A DNA stretch of 64,000 nt from Novosphingobium huizhouense. Its GTDB lineage: Bacteria > Pseudomonadota > Alphaproteobacteria > Sphingomonadales > Sphingomonadaceae. Both the position numbers and the translations under genes were made by a program. The notes beneath the pieces were generated by a model. It was not told the origin of the DNA. It did not search any database and saw nothing but the letters and a program-made list of their open reading frames with translations. Numbering within the stretch: the first letter of the stretch is position 1; every line of letters starts with the position of its first letter. Positions 8,326-18,725 of this stretch are shown piece after piece. The stretch spans positions 1 through 64,000 of the forward strand of contig NZ_JAILXZ010000003.1 of assembly GCF_020179475.1 (NCBI RefSeq). Direction: 5' to 3'.

Positions 8326-9168
8326 TCAGCTCGGGCGGCGGGCCATAAAGGCGAGCCGTTCGAACAGCATGATGTCCTGCTCGTTCTTGAGCAAGGCCCC
8401 ATGCAGCGGCGGGATCGCCTTGGTGGGGTCGCGGTTCTGCAGCACGTCCAAGGGCATGTCCTCGTTGAGCAGCAGCTTGAGCCAGTCGAGCAGTTCGCTG
8501 GTCGAAGGCTTCTTCTTGAGGCCGGGCACGTCGCGCACTTCGTAGAACACTTCCATCGCCTTGGTGACGAGCGTCTTCTGGATGCCGGGGAAGTGGACGT
8601 CGATGATCGCCTGCATCGTGTCGCGGTCGGGGAACTTGATGTAGTGGAAGAAGCAGCGGCGCAGGAAGGCGTCGGGCAGTTCCTTCTCGTTGTTCGAGGT
8701 GATGACGACGATCGGGCGTTCCCGGGCGGTGATCCGCTCCTGCGTTTCGTAGACGTCGAAGCTCATGCGGTCGAGCTCCTGCAGCAGGTCGTTCGGGAAC
8801 TCGATGTCCGCCTTGTCGATCTCGTCGATCAGCAGCACGGGCAACTGCGGCGCGGTGAACGCCTCCCACAGCTTGCCCTTCTTGATATAGTTGCGGATGT
8901 CGTGGACGCGCTCGTCGCCCAGCTGGCCATCGCGCAGGCGGGCGACCGCGTCGTATTCGTACAGGCCCTGCTGCGCCTTGGTCGTGGACTTGATGTTCCA
9001 TTCGATCAGCGGCGCGCCCACCGCCTTGGCGATTTCGTGCGCCAGCACGGTCTTGCCGGTGCCGGGCTCGCCCTTGACGAGCAGGGGGCGGCGCAGCAGC
9101 ACCGCGGCGTTGACCGCCACCTTGAGATCGTCGGTGGCGACATAGTTCTGGGTACCTTCGAAGCGCAT
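8326..9168 (-). CDS. MoxR family AAA+ ATPase
   Basis: A 280-residue AAA+ ATPase of the MoxR group. Walker A is GEPGTGKT (33-40), Walker B LLIDEID (112-118), sensor 1 is VITSNNEKELPDAFLRRC, and the C-terminal helical bundle follows. MoxR proteins act with VWA-domain partners as chaperones that insert cofactors or mature complexes. The matching CoxE-like VWA gene is in the same operon. ATG 9168 is preceded by AAGGGA; upstream codons in frame do not look coding. No CO dehydrogenase or methanol dehydrogenase genes are near, so the target is open. Confidence 0.92.
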   Translation of the reverse strand: MRFEGTQNYVATDDLKVAVNAAVLLRRPLLVKGEPGTGKTVLAHEIAKAVGAPLIEWNIKSTTKAQQGLYEYDAVARLRDGQLGDERVHDIRNYIKKGKLWEAFTAPQLPVLLIDEIDKADIEFPNDLLQELDRMSFDVYETQERITARERPIVVITSNNEKELPDAFLRRCFFHYIKFPDRDTMQAIIDVHFPGIQKTLVTKAMEVFYEVRDVPGLKKKPSTSELLDWLKLLLNEDMPLDVLQNRDPTKAIPPLHGALLKNEQDIMLFERLAFMARRPS

Positions 9169-9355
9169 CGGCTGTCCCTTGCTCTGTTCTGGTCGTAGCG
9201 GCGGCGGTCGTCCGCGCCGGTGGTCGGGTGAGTTAATCGGTTGGTTAAACGATAGCAGGCCGATGGCGGCTGGCAAGTGACTCTTGCGCGCCGCCTGCCC
9301 ACCCTTCATCGCCCGTACATTGTCCTGTCAGAATTGACCGTCTAGGCGCAGGGCG

Positions 9356-10150
9356 ATGAATGTCGAGGCCCCCGCGGCTGCCCCTTCGCGCTATGGCGCA
9401 TCGAAACGCGACCGGCCGAGGGCGATCGTGCTCGCCGCGGCGGTGTGCTTCGCGCTCGCCGCGATCGTCGTGCGGATGGGCGATTACGTCGAGTTCGGCG
9501 GCGAAGGCCGGGGCGAGCTCACCGCGGTGAGCCTGAGCCAGGAGCGCGGCGAGGAGAAGAGCCGCGAGCGCAAGCCCGAGCAGAAGCGGAAGGCCGCGGC
9601 GCAGAAGCAGCCGGTCCAGCCGCAGCCCGAACCGGTGGCCCGCGCGGTGCGAATCCCGCCGCGGGTGATCGTGCCTGCCGAAAGCCCGGCGCTGCCGCCC
9701 GGCTTCATCGTGATGAGCCGCAAGGATTTCGCCGCCGCCGACATCGGCAGGATGGCGCCCGCCGCGCCGGCCGCCGCCTCGGCAGGCGCGGGGCAGGCGG
9801 GCGGCGGCGCCTCGTCGCCCAGCGTCGGCGAGGGGCCGGGCGGCGCGGTGCTCTATGCCGCGCAGTGGTATCGCGAGCCGCGCGACGCCGAACTCGGCCC
9901 CTACCTGCCGGCCGCGCGCCCGCCGGGTTCGTGGGCGATGATCGCCTGCCGCACGATCGAGAACTACCACGTCGAGGATTGCCGCGAGCTGGCGGAATCG
10001 CCCCCGGGCTCGGGCCTCGCGCGTGCGCTGCGGCAGGCGGCCTGGCAGTTCCTGGTCCGCCCGCCGCGCGTCGACGGCAAGCCGCAGCTCGGCACCTGGG
10101 TGCGCATCCGCTTCGACTTCCGCGCTCCGCCTCCGGCAGAGGCCCGCTAG
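9356..10150 (+). CDS. TonB-like inner-membrane protein
   Basis: A 264-residue protein with one N-terminal membrane helix (about 22-40), a charged and proline-rich linker (55-100) and a C-terminal globular part. The tail, AAWQFLVRPP then LGTWVRIRFDF, resembles the end of TonB/TolA-type energy transducers. This architecture fits a periplasm-spanning link between inner and outer membrane. ExbB/ExbD genes are not adjacent. It is divergent from the MoxR operon across 187 bases. The start is the first ATG of the frame. The TonB-like reading is an inference; the protein could also be a structural cell-envelope component. Confidence 0.65.
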   Translation: MNVEAPAAAPSRYGASKRDRPRAIVLAAAVCFALAAIVVRMGDYVEFGGEGRGELTAVSLSQERGEEKSRERKPEQKRKAAAQKQPVQPQPEPVARAVRIPPRVIVPAESPALPPGFIVMSRKDFAAADIGRMAPAAPAAASAGAGQAGGGASSPSVGEGPGGAVLYAAQWYREPRDAELGPYLPAARPPGSWAMIACRTIENYHVEDCRELAESPPGSGLARALRQAAWQFLVRPPRVDGKPQLGTWVRIRFDFRAPPPAEAR

Positions 10151-10202
10151 CCGGCGCCGGCGGACCCGGCCGAAGCGGCGCGGGTGCTTATGCGTTCACG
10201 GC

Positions 10203-12233
10203 CTAGATGATGACGATGTCGCTCAGCGCCAGCGTGGTCACGCCGATGAGCGTGGCGATGAGGATCGGCTCGCCATCGTCGAGATTGCCGTCGCGATCGA
10301 ACCACAGCCGCGAGCTGTCGGGATCGAAGTGCAGGTGCGGCGTGGCGTCCATCCCTGAGGAAATCCCGGGGCCGACGCTGAACGACATATTGGTCCCGAA
10401 CGCGTAGCGGTTGATCTCTAGCTTGTCGGTGCCGCGGACGAAATCGGTGATCTCGTCGCCCTGCCAGCCCGCGCCCGAGTAGACGAAGTCGGCGCGCAGC
10501 ACGAAGGTGTCGGCGCCGTCTCCGCCGGTCATCACGTCGGCCCCGGTGCCGCCGTCGATCCGGTCGTTGCCGCCGCGCCCGTCGAGCGTGTCGTCGCCGC
10601 TGTTGCCTTCGAGAGAATTCGCCTTGGCGTCGCCCGCGATGCGATCGTCGAGCGCCGACCCTTCGAGGTTCTCGACGCCGGTGTAGCGATCGCCGATCGC
10701 GCCGCCGTCGTTCTTGCCCCGGCTGGCGAGGTCGACGACGACCGAGACGTAGGTGTTGGCGTAGCTGACCTTGTCGATCCCGTCGCCGCCGTTGGCGGTA
10801 TCGGCCGCGACGTCGTAGTCGCCCATGAAGATGATGTCGTCGCCGGCATCGCCGTTGAGCGTGTCGGTGCCGGCGCCGTTGTAGAGGTAGTCGTTGCCGT
10901 TGCCGCCGTAGAGCCGGTCGTTGCCGGTGATGCCGCTGTCGGACAGGACGTCGCCGCCTTCGCCGCCGTAGAGCTGGTCGTCGCCTTCCTGGCCATCGAG
11001 CGAGTCGGCGCCCGCGCCGCCCTTGAGCACGTCGGCGCCGCTGCCGCCGTAGAGCAGGTCGTTGTTGTCGCCGCCGGTGACCGTGTCGGCGCCCGACCCG
11101 CCGGCGAACTGCAGGACCTCGAAGCCGGCGAAGGTGGTGCCGTTGGCGAGCGTGGTGCTGGCGGTCTTGAACGCGAAGTCGACCCCGGTGCTGCTCGCGC
11201 TGAAGCTGAGGCCGAGGATGTCGGTGCCCGCGCCGCCGAGCGCGCTGTCGCCGACGCCGATCACCACGGTGTCGTTGTCGTCGCCGGCGTCGATCGTGTC
11301 CTTTTCGGTGCCGGTGTCGCCGTTGTAGAAGCTGTTGCCGTACCCCGCATAGATCAGGTCGCCGCCCGCCCCGCCCTTGAGGGTGTCGGCCCCGGCGCCG
11401 CCGTAGAGCGTATCGATGCCCTCTTCGCCGAGCACGAGATCGTCGCCCTCGCCGCCGTAGAGCTGGTCGTTCCCGGTGCCGCCGTAGACCTTGTCGTTGC
11501 CGCCGCCGCCATCGGCATAGTCGTTGCCGGCATCGCCATGGATCACGTCGGCAAAGGCCTGGCCGCTCTCGTCGCCGTAGATCACGTCGCGGCCCGATCC
11601 GCCCGCAAGGTCGTCGGCGCCTTCGCCGCCGCGCAGGGTATCGGCGCCTTCGAGGCCCTTGAGCACGTCGGCCCCGGCGCCGCCGGCGAGGATGTCGTCG
11701 TTGCGCCAGCCGGTCAACTTGTCGGCAAAGGCGGTGCCGGTGATGTCGTATTGCTCGACGTTGATCACCGTCAGGCCCGCGACCGCGTAGCTGAACCTCG
11801 CATCGCGCGCGGTGAAGGTGAGGGCGGAGGCCCGCGCGCCGAAGTCGGCGACGAGCTTGTCGATGCCGGCGCCGCCGTCGATGCTGTCCCCGGCCATGTC
11901 ATCGACAGTGCCGACGAAGAACTGGTCGCTGCCGGTTCCGCCGAAATACTTGTCGGCGCCGGCACCGCCATACAGCAGGTCGTTACCCGAATCGCCGAAC
12001 AGCGTGTCGTTTCCGGCCTCGCCATAGATCGTGTCGTCGTTTGCGCCGCCGCGGATCGTATCGGCGCCGCCAGATGCGGGCGTGCTGAATTCGCCGCTCG
12101 ACCGATCGCCGAAGATCACGTCGTTGCCGAAGCCGCCGGAAATCTTGTCCGCCTCGAGCCCGCCGTAGATATAGTCGTACAGGACCGTACCGACCAGATC
12201 GTCTATTCCGCTTGTTCCAATGATGACTGCCAT
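10203..12233 (-). CDS. RTX calcium-binding repeat protein (type I secreted)
   Basis: A 676-residue protein made almost entirely of GGxGxDxLx nonapeptide repeats in several blocks from about residue 20 to 590. The spacer segments between blocks resemble repeat-linker strands. The C terminus (DTFVLRADF, then ITDFVRGTDKLEINRY) matches serralysin-type RTX endings and ends in hydrophobic residues (LSDIVII), as type I secretion signals do. There is no N-terminal catalytic domain and no signal peptide. ATG 12233 follows CAGGGGA at about 11 bases. Binding calcium should fold it outside the cell; a surface-layer, adhesin or matrix role is plausible. No T1SS genes are nearby. Confidence 0.85.
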   Translation of the reverse strand: MAVIIGTSGIDDLVGTVLYDYIYGGLEADKISGGFGNDVIFGDRSSGEFSTPASGGADTIRGGANDDTIYGEAGNDTLFGDSGNDLLYGGAGADKYFGGTGSDQFFVGTVDDMAGDSIDGGAGIDKLVADFGARASALTFTARDARFSYAVAGLTVINVEQYDITGTAFADKLTGWRNDDILAGGAGADVLKGLEGADTLRGGEGADDLAGGSGRDVIYGDESGQAFADVIHGDAGNDYADGGGGNDKVYGGTGNDQLYGGEGDDLVLGEEGIDTLYGGAGADTLKGGAGGDLIYAGYGNSFYNGDTGTEKDTIDAGDDNDTVVIGVGDSALGGAGTDILGLSFSASSTGVDFAFKTASTTLANGTTFAGFEVLQFAGGSGADTVTGGDNNDLLYGGSGADVLKGGAGADSLDGQEGDDQLYGGEGGDVLSDSGITGNDRLYGGNGNDYLYNGAGTDTLNGDAGDDIIFMGDYDVAADTANGGDGIDKVSYANTYVSVVVDLASRGKNDGGAIGDRYTGVENLEGSALDDRIAGDAKANSLEGNSGDDTLDGRGGNDRIDGGTGADVMTGGDGADTFVLRADFVYSGAGWQGDEITDFVRGTDKLEINRYAFGTNMSFSVGPGISSGMDATPHLHFDPDSSRLWFDRDGNLDDGEPILIATLIGVTTLALSDIVII

Positions 12234-12412
12234 GATGAAAGTCGTCCCCTGTTGCAACATTGGCAATTAGGGGGGAAGTAATACCATATTAACCATGGTT
12301 ACAAGCCTCTTCGCGCCATCCGTTGCCGATGGTGATCCCGAAATGCGCGCCTAGGTGGCGCGGGAGCCAGGGCCGCCTCCGGAGCGTTCCATCGGGCAAA
12401 GGAGACGCAACC

Positions 12413-12643
12413 ATGGCCAAGACGTTCAAGCTGCCCAAGAAGATCAACGGGTTCCGCCTGCCCAAGGAGCCGCGCAAGCAGGCCAACAAGATGATCCGGC
12501 GCCTGCAGGGCGCCGAGCTCGAGGCGCTGATCGCGGCGGTGCTCGCCGCGGTGCTGATGCACTTCGCCCAGCGCGGCGCGGAAGGGAGCGAGCCGCTATC
12601 GAAGCGGCTGGCCGGCGCGGTGGGCGGGCATCTGAAGCATTGA
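12413..12643 (+). CDS. Small conserved basic protein, function unknown
   Basis: A 76-residue protein with a lysine/arginine-rich N terminus (KTFKLPKKINGFRLPKEPRK) and an alanine-rich helix (GAELEALIAAVLAAVLMH, about residues 35-52). AAAGGAG at ideal spacing sets ATG 12413. The composition, a basic head followed by an amphipathic or membrane-associated helix, recurs in small sphingomonad proteins. I do not recognise a function. It is divergent from the RTX gene across 179 bases. Confidence 0.7.
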   Translation: MAKTFKLPKKINGFRLPKEPRKQANKMIRRLQGAELEALIAAVLAAVLMHFAQRGAEGSEPLSKRLAGAVGGHLKH

Positions 12644-12661
12644 GGGGCGAGTGACGGTAAC

Positions 12662-12679
12662 GGGCGAGTTCACGGAGTC
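12662..12679. repeat. Left 18-bp inverted repeat of lipoprotein module
   Basis: GGGCGAGTTCACGGAGTC. Its reverse complement recurs at 14187-14204 with 16 of 18 positions matching. A poorer tandem copy (GGGGCGAGTGACGG) precedes it at 12644. The pair exactly brackets the two-lipoprotein module and its upstream region. Confidence 0.6.
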
Positions 12680-12805
12680 ATCAAAAAATTCCGCGCGAAA
12701 TCCGACATTAAGCAGACCCGTTACTACATAAGATCAACAAGAAAATTCGGTCTTTTGTCGGATCGTCAAAACAAGTAGCATGCCCGAGAGAAGGGCGGGC
12801 GGATA

Positions 12806-13168
12806 TTGCCGTACAGATTTGGTCTTCTGGTGGGGGCTATTCTGCTGCAGTTCTGCAGCGGCTGCACCATCGTCCGGATCGAAGGCGACGCGCGGCTGCA
12901 GTTGCGCGGCGGCGTACTGAAGGTCGCGCCCGCGGACGGCGCGGGCGCGATCGGCTACAGCGTGAGCGGGCTCGGGCTGGTGCCGGGATCGGGCGGGCCG
13001 ACCTTGGGCTACCTGCGCGAGCGAGGGGTGTTCGTCTACGATCCCCAAGCATGCCGGGTCGTGCTGATCGAGCCGCACGCCGGAAATGTCGAAGCGCTGC
13101 GAGCGGTGTTGGCGAAGAATGCTGGCGGGGACCGGCTATGTGTCATGGGCAAGGGGGGATCACAATGA
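12806..13168 (+). CDS. Small putative lipoprotein
   Basis: A 120-residue protein with an N-terminal hydrophobic segment (LLVGAILLQF) followed by CSGC, an imperfect lipobox whose last cysteine would be lipidated. The rest is glycine/valine-rich and probably beta-structured (GDARLQLRGG, VYDPQACRVVLIEP). TTG 12806 has a GGCGGGCGG-type site upstream. The stop overlaps the next start (ATGA at 13165). I do not recognise a family. It is the first gene of the lower-GC module bounded by inverted repeats. Confidence 0.6.
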   Translation: MPYRFGLLVGAILLQFCSGCTIVRIEGDARLQLRGGVLKVAPADGAGAIGYSVSGLGLVPGSGGPTLGYLRERGVFVYDPQACRVVLIEPHAGNVEALRAVLAKNAGGDRLCVMGKGGSQ

Positions 13169-14160
13169 TCAGTCGGAGAATCTGGCCGGTCGTGGGTGCG
13201 TTGGTGCTTTCGGGGTGCAGCACCATCGACCATGGGGCGATGGTCTATGTCTCGACGGTGAAGGTCGGCGTCGGCCTGTCCTCGGGGACCGCCGAGACGC
13301 CGGGCGCCAAATTCCTGATCGGCGTCGATGCGACCGACGCGGCCTATGTTCCGGTCACGAAGGCCCGCCACTGCGAGGTCAAGCCCGGGGTCGAATGCAA
13401 GAGAAGCGATTATCCGATCACGGAAATCACTGGCACCAACGAGACCGCCTCGGACCTGTCGCAACTGTTGCGGGACGAGTCGCGAAAGCTGATGGAAAAG
13501 CAGGCGGCCGTCGAAAGTGCGCGCGCGAACCTCGTGTCAGAGCAGTCCCGGGAGCGGCGCAATGCCGAGACCCTCAAGGATTTCGAACGAGCCCGCGCAA
13601 TAATCGAGACTTTCGACGCAACTGTTGCTGGTCAGCAGGCCGATGAGCCGCCACCGCCGCTTGAGCAGTCTCCGCAGCCGGTTGAAGAGGCGTTGCGCTC
13701 CGCTGAACCCGAACGCGTCGCCGCTGCGCGCAACTTCGTCAAAGCCAACGGCAATGCAGCATTCGAGTACGACAGCGCCAAAAAGCGAGCGAAAGACGCT
13801 GCCGATGATCTGGCAAAAGCCATTGATGCCGTCGAAGATCAGGCAGAGAGCATTCGGCAGGTATCCGGCAATGCCGATGGAAAGCCGAATGGCAATCGCC
13901 ACGACGCCCTGTCTGTCTATGGTACCTTCAGCAACAACAATTCGGTGAAAACCGGAGCCGATGGCGTCCACGGCGATGTTGGCCTGGGTAAGAGCTTTTC
14001 TACCGGCGTTGCGGCGCAAATCCTTGCCGATGCGAAGAAAACGTCGGCCAGCGCTGATTGTCTCGATCATGCAGCGCAGTTGGGCAAGCTTGCGCCACCA
14101 GCTAGTGCCGCCAGCATCATCTCGAATGCGATCAAGGTGTGTTTGATGGCGGCTAAGTGA
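13165..14160 (+). CDS. Coiled-coil lipoprotein, function unknown
   Basis: A 331-residue protein with a clear lipoprotein signal (GALVLSGC; lipidated cysteine near residue 18). A predicted helical coiled coil spans about residues 105-165 (charged, E/R/K/A-rich), a proline/glutamate-rich patch follows (DEPPPPLEQSPQP), and a second helical stretch lies near 200-235. ATG 13165 overlaps the stop of the preceding lipoprotein gene, so the two are co-translated. Base composition is visibly less GC-rich than its neighbours. I do not recognise a family; a paired envelope complex with the small lipoprotein is the simplest reading. Confidence 0.65.
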   Translation: MISRRIWPVVGALVLSGCSTIDHGAMVYVSTVKVGVGLSSGTAETPGAKFLIGVDATDAAYVPVTKARHCEVKPGVECKRSDYPITEITGTNETASDLSQLLRDESRKLMEKQAAVESARANLVSEQSRERRNAETLKDFERARAIIETFDATVAGQQADEPPPPLEQSPQPVEEALRSAEPERVAAARNFVKANGNAAFEYDSAKKRAKDAADDLAKAIDAVEDQAESIRQVSGNADGKPNGNRHDALSVYGTFSNNNSVKTGADGVHGDVGLGKSFSTGVAAQILADAKKTSASADCLDHAAQLGKLAPPASAASIISNAIKVCLMAAK

Positions 14161-14186
14161 AGCGATTTTTCACGCGATCACCTGGC

Positions 14187-14204
14187 GACTTCGTAAACTC
14201 GCCC
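14187..14204. repeat. Right 18-bp inverted repeat of lipoprotein module
   Basis: GACTTCGTAAACTCGCCC, the reverse complement (16 of 18) of 12662-12679. It ends 4 bases before the stop codon of parE, which lies on the opposite strand. Confidence 0.6.
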
Positions 14205-14208
14205 CCGC

Positions 14209-16221
<2,013 letters not shown>

Positions 16222-16299
16222 GGGAACGGGTATAGAACACCCGCGATTCCGCGCGCAAGCGGGGCCTTGTCCTTATCCCGCCCTTTTCGAGCTTTCTCG

Positions 16300-16319
16300 G
16301 CCCGCCTCTGCAGGCGGGC
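16300..16319. repeat. GC hairpin upstream of parE
   Basis: GCCCGCC (16300-16306) pairs with GGCGGGC (16313-16319). It lies just past the stop of the LpoA-like gene and 79 bases before the parE start. It could protect or end the upstream mRNA, but no T-run follows on the minus strand. Confidence 0.4.
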
Positions 16320-16327
16320 ATTGCCCC

Positions 16328-17482
16328 CTAGAACCGCGCGGGCGCCGGGCTGACGGTGACGAAGGTGCCGGGCGCAACCTGGCGCACTTCCATCGCGCGT
16401 TCGGCGACGCCGAGGTCGTTGAAGCGGAACACCCCGTCGGTGCCGATGAAGCCTTCGGGATCGAACATGCGCGCGATGGGGAAGGGCGCGCCAGGCTTCC
16501 AGTTGCGGGCGATGTTGAGCGTGAGCAGCACGGAATCGTAGCCCAGCGTGGCGAGGCGCGCCGGGGCGGCGCCGAAGCGGGCGCGGTAGGAGCGCTCGAA
16601 CGGCCCGAACCGCTGGTCCGAGACGGTGGCGAAGAGCGCGCCCTTCAGCGCCGGGCTCTTGGCGATCGAGGCCTCGCCGCTCCACAGTTCGGTGCCGAGC
16701 AGCTGCGTGCCCGCGGCAAAGGGCGCGGCCATGACCGCGATCCGCGCGCCGTCGGCGATGAGGATCGCATCGACCTTGCCCCGCGTCTTCACCCGCCGCA
16801 TCGCGCTGCCCACCGATGTGTTGGTGCGCACGTAGGTCTCGATGCCGCCGACGGTCACGCCGCTGGCGCGCGCCGCCTGGCCGAGCGCGGCCGAGACGCG
16901 CTGGCCGTAGTCGCCAGCCGGGATGATCGCGCCCAGCGTGTTGACGCCGTGGGCATGGGCATACTGGAGCACGCGGGTGACCGACTGCCCCGGCGCCTGG
17001 CCGAACACGAACACGTCGCGCGCGGCCATGGCGGTGTCGTTCGAATAGGTGATCATCGGCACGCGCGCCGGCCGCGCCACGGCCGCGACCGCGGCGACAT
17101 CGTCGGCCATCAGCGGCCCGAGGATCAGCTTGTTGCCATCGCCGATCGCCTTGCTCGCGGCGGCCGAGGCCCCGGCGGCGGTGTCGTAGGTGGTGATGCG
17201 CAGGCTTTGCGCGTTGGTGTCGAGCAGCGCCATCGTGGCGGCATTGGCGATGGCCTGGCCGACGGTGGCGTTGGCGCCGGTCATCGGCACCAGCAGCGCG
17301 ATGCGGTGGCGGTCGGCGTCGGTGGGCAGGACGTTGGAATCGGGCGCGACTTCGGTGGGCTTGGGCGCCGGCGCGGGGCCGGTCTTGGGGATCACCGCGC
17401 AGCCCGCCAGCAGCGAAAGCGTCGCGAGAACCGCAAAACGCCGCGTCACCGACCCGCCGCGTGCCCGATTGCCTTCATTCAT
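16328..17482 (-). CDS. LpoA-like penicillin-binding protein activator lipoprotein
   Basis: A 384-residue lipoprotein with lipobox LLAGC and a periplasmic-binding-protein fold resembling branched-chain amino-acid receptors (VALLVPMTGANA-type strand, DTNAQSLRI, VFVFGQAPGQS). It matches the alphaproteobacterial relatives of E. coli LpoA, which activates PBP1A. It is divergent from rsmI across 40 bases, as in E. coli where lpoA and rsmI are divergent neighbours. ATG 17482 is chosen because GGGAG lies upstream and the lipobox then falls at a normal position; an upstream in-frame ATG would overlap rsmI. PBP activation is an inference for this lineage. Confidence 0.8.
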   Translation of the reverse strand: MNEGNRARGGSVTRRFAVLATLSLLAGCAVIPKTGPAPAPKPTEVAPDSNVLPTDADRHRIALLVPMTGANATVGQAIANAATMALLDTNAQSLRITTYDTAAGASAAASKAIGDGNKLILGPLMADDVAAVAAVARPARVPMITYSNDTAMAARDVFVFGQAPGQSVTRVLQYAHAHGVNTLGAIIPAGDYGQRVSAALGQAARASGVTVGGIETYVRTNTSVGSAMRRVKTRGKVDAILIADGARIAVMAAPFAAGTQLLGTELWSGEASIAKSPALKGALFATVSDQRFGPFERSYRARFGAAPARLATLGYDSVLLTLNIARNWKPGAPFPIARMFDPEGFIGTDGVFRFNDLGVAERAMEVRQVAPGTFVTVSPAPARF

Positions 17483-17522
17483 GCTCTTGCCGCTCCCCGT
17501 GACCCGGTTCATGGGAAAGCGC

Positions 17523-18356
17523 ATGGATACGCCTTCGCTCCCGCCGGGGCTCTACATTGTCGCCACGCCGATTGGCAATCTCGGCGACCTGACGCGTCGC
17601 GCCGCCGAAGTCCTCTCTGCTTGCGCGGTGATAGCCTGCGAAGACACGCGCGTCACGGGCAAGTTGCTGAATCATCTTGGAATCAAGCGCCCGATGCGGC
17701 GCTACGACGATCACGCCAGCGAAGAGGCGCGCGAGCGGCTGCTGGCCGAGATGGGCGAAAAGCCGGTCGCGCTGGTTTCGGACGCCGGCACGCCGCTGAT
17801 CTCGGACCCGGGCTACAAGCTGGTGCGCACCGCGCGCGAGCGCGGCATCGCGGTGACCAGCCTGCCGGGGCCGAGCGCGCTGGTGGTGGCGCTGACGCTG
17901 GCGGGGCTGCCGACCGACCGCTTCCTGTTCGCCGGCTTCCTGCCGTCGAAGGACAAGGCGCGGGGCGATGCGCTGGCCGAGCTTGCCGCGGTGCCGGCGA
18001 CGCTGGTGTTCTACGAGACCGGGCCGCGGCTGGTCGACAGCCTCGAGGCGATGGCGCGGATCATGCCCGGGCGCGAGATCGCCGTGGCGCGCGAACTGAC
18101 CAAGCTTCACGAGGAATGCCGCACCGGCACGGCCGAGGAGCTGGCGGCGCACTACACCGCGCATCCGCCCAAGGGCGAGATCGTGCTGCTGGCCGGGCCT
18201 CCGCCCGCGCCCGCCGCGCCGCAGGAGGCGGACATCGACGCCGCCTTGCGCGAGGCGCTCGAAACGATGAGCGTGAGCCAGGCGGCGGGCAGCGTGGCGC
18301 GCGCGCTCGGGCTCGACCGCAAGGCGCTCTACGCGCGGGCGATGGAGCTGAAGTGA
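17523..18356 (+). CDS. rsmI: 16S rRNA (cytidine-2'-O)-methyltransferase RsmI
   Basis: A 277-residue tetrapyrrole-methylase-fold enzyme that 2'-O-methylates C1402 of 16S rRNA with SAM. Signatures are YIVATPIGNLGDLT, ACEDTR, LVSDAGTPLISDPG, SLPGPSA and FYETGPR. ATG 17523 follows GGGAAAG at 7 bases; an ATG 12 bases upstream lacks a ribosome site. Its stop overlaps the GTG start of yraN (GTGA), giving a translationally coupled pair that is widely conserved. Confidence 0.95.
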   Translation: MDTPSLPPGLYIVATPIGNLGDLTRRAAEVLSACAVIACEDTRVTGKLLNHLGIKRPMRRYDDHASEEARERLLAEMGEKPVALVSDAGTPLISDPGYKLVRTARERGIAVTSLPGPSALVVALTLAGLPTDRFLFAGFLPSKDKARGDALAELAAVPATLVFYETGPRLVDSLEAMARIMPGREIAVARELTKLHEECRTGTAEELAAHYTAHPPKGEIVLLAGPPPAPAAPQEADIDAALREALETMSVSQAAGSVARALGLDRKALYARAMELK

Positions 18357-18715
18357 CCGCCGGGCGCGTCGAGGCCGAACGGCAGGGGCGCAAGGGCGAG
18401 ACGCTCGCGTGCTGGTATCTGCGGCTGACCGGCTGGCGCATCCTCGCGCGCAGGGTGCGGACCCGTGCGGGCGAGATCGACATCGTCGCGCGCAAGGGGC
18501 GCACGGTGGCCTTCGTCGAGGTGAAGTGGCGGCGGAGCAGGGAAGCGCTCGACACCGCGACCGACGCTTACCGCCTGCGCCGCGTGGCGCGCGCTGCCGA
18601 AGGGCTCGTCGGTCGGTTCGCGAAGGCGGGGGACGGCGTGCAGATCGACGTGATCCTGCTCGCCCCCGGGGCATGGCCGCGCCGGATCGCCAACGTGGGG
18701 CAATCCGGCGCGTGA
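18353..18715 (+). CDS. yraN: YraN family (UPF0102) endonuclease-like protein
   Basis: A 120-residue UPF0102 protein with a Holliday-junction-resolvase-like fold. The core motif GEIDIVARKGRTVAFVEVK holds the acidic and lysine residues of the nuclease family. GTG 18353 overlaps the rsmI stop. The cellular role is not established. The position after rsmI is a widely conserved neighbourhood. Confidence 0.88.
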   Translation: MTAGRVEAERQGRKGETLACWYLRLTGWRILARRVRTRAGEIDIVARKGRTVAFVEVKWRRSREALDTATDAYRLRRVARAAEGLVGRFAKAGDGVQIDVILLAPGAWPRRIANVGQSGA

Positions 18716-18725
18716 CGCTTAAGGC

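Noticed and set aside
6663..9168. MoxR-VWA operon as part of CO dehydrogenase maturation
   Set aside because: No coxL, coxM or coxS genes are in the window, and the MoxR/CoxE type is shared with many other complexes.
10203..12233. Regular short DNA repeats that look like a CRISPR or satellite array
   Set aside because: They are the codons of RTX nonapeptide repeats in one long open frame; no unique spacers or cas genes exist.
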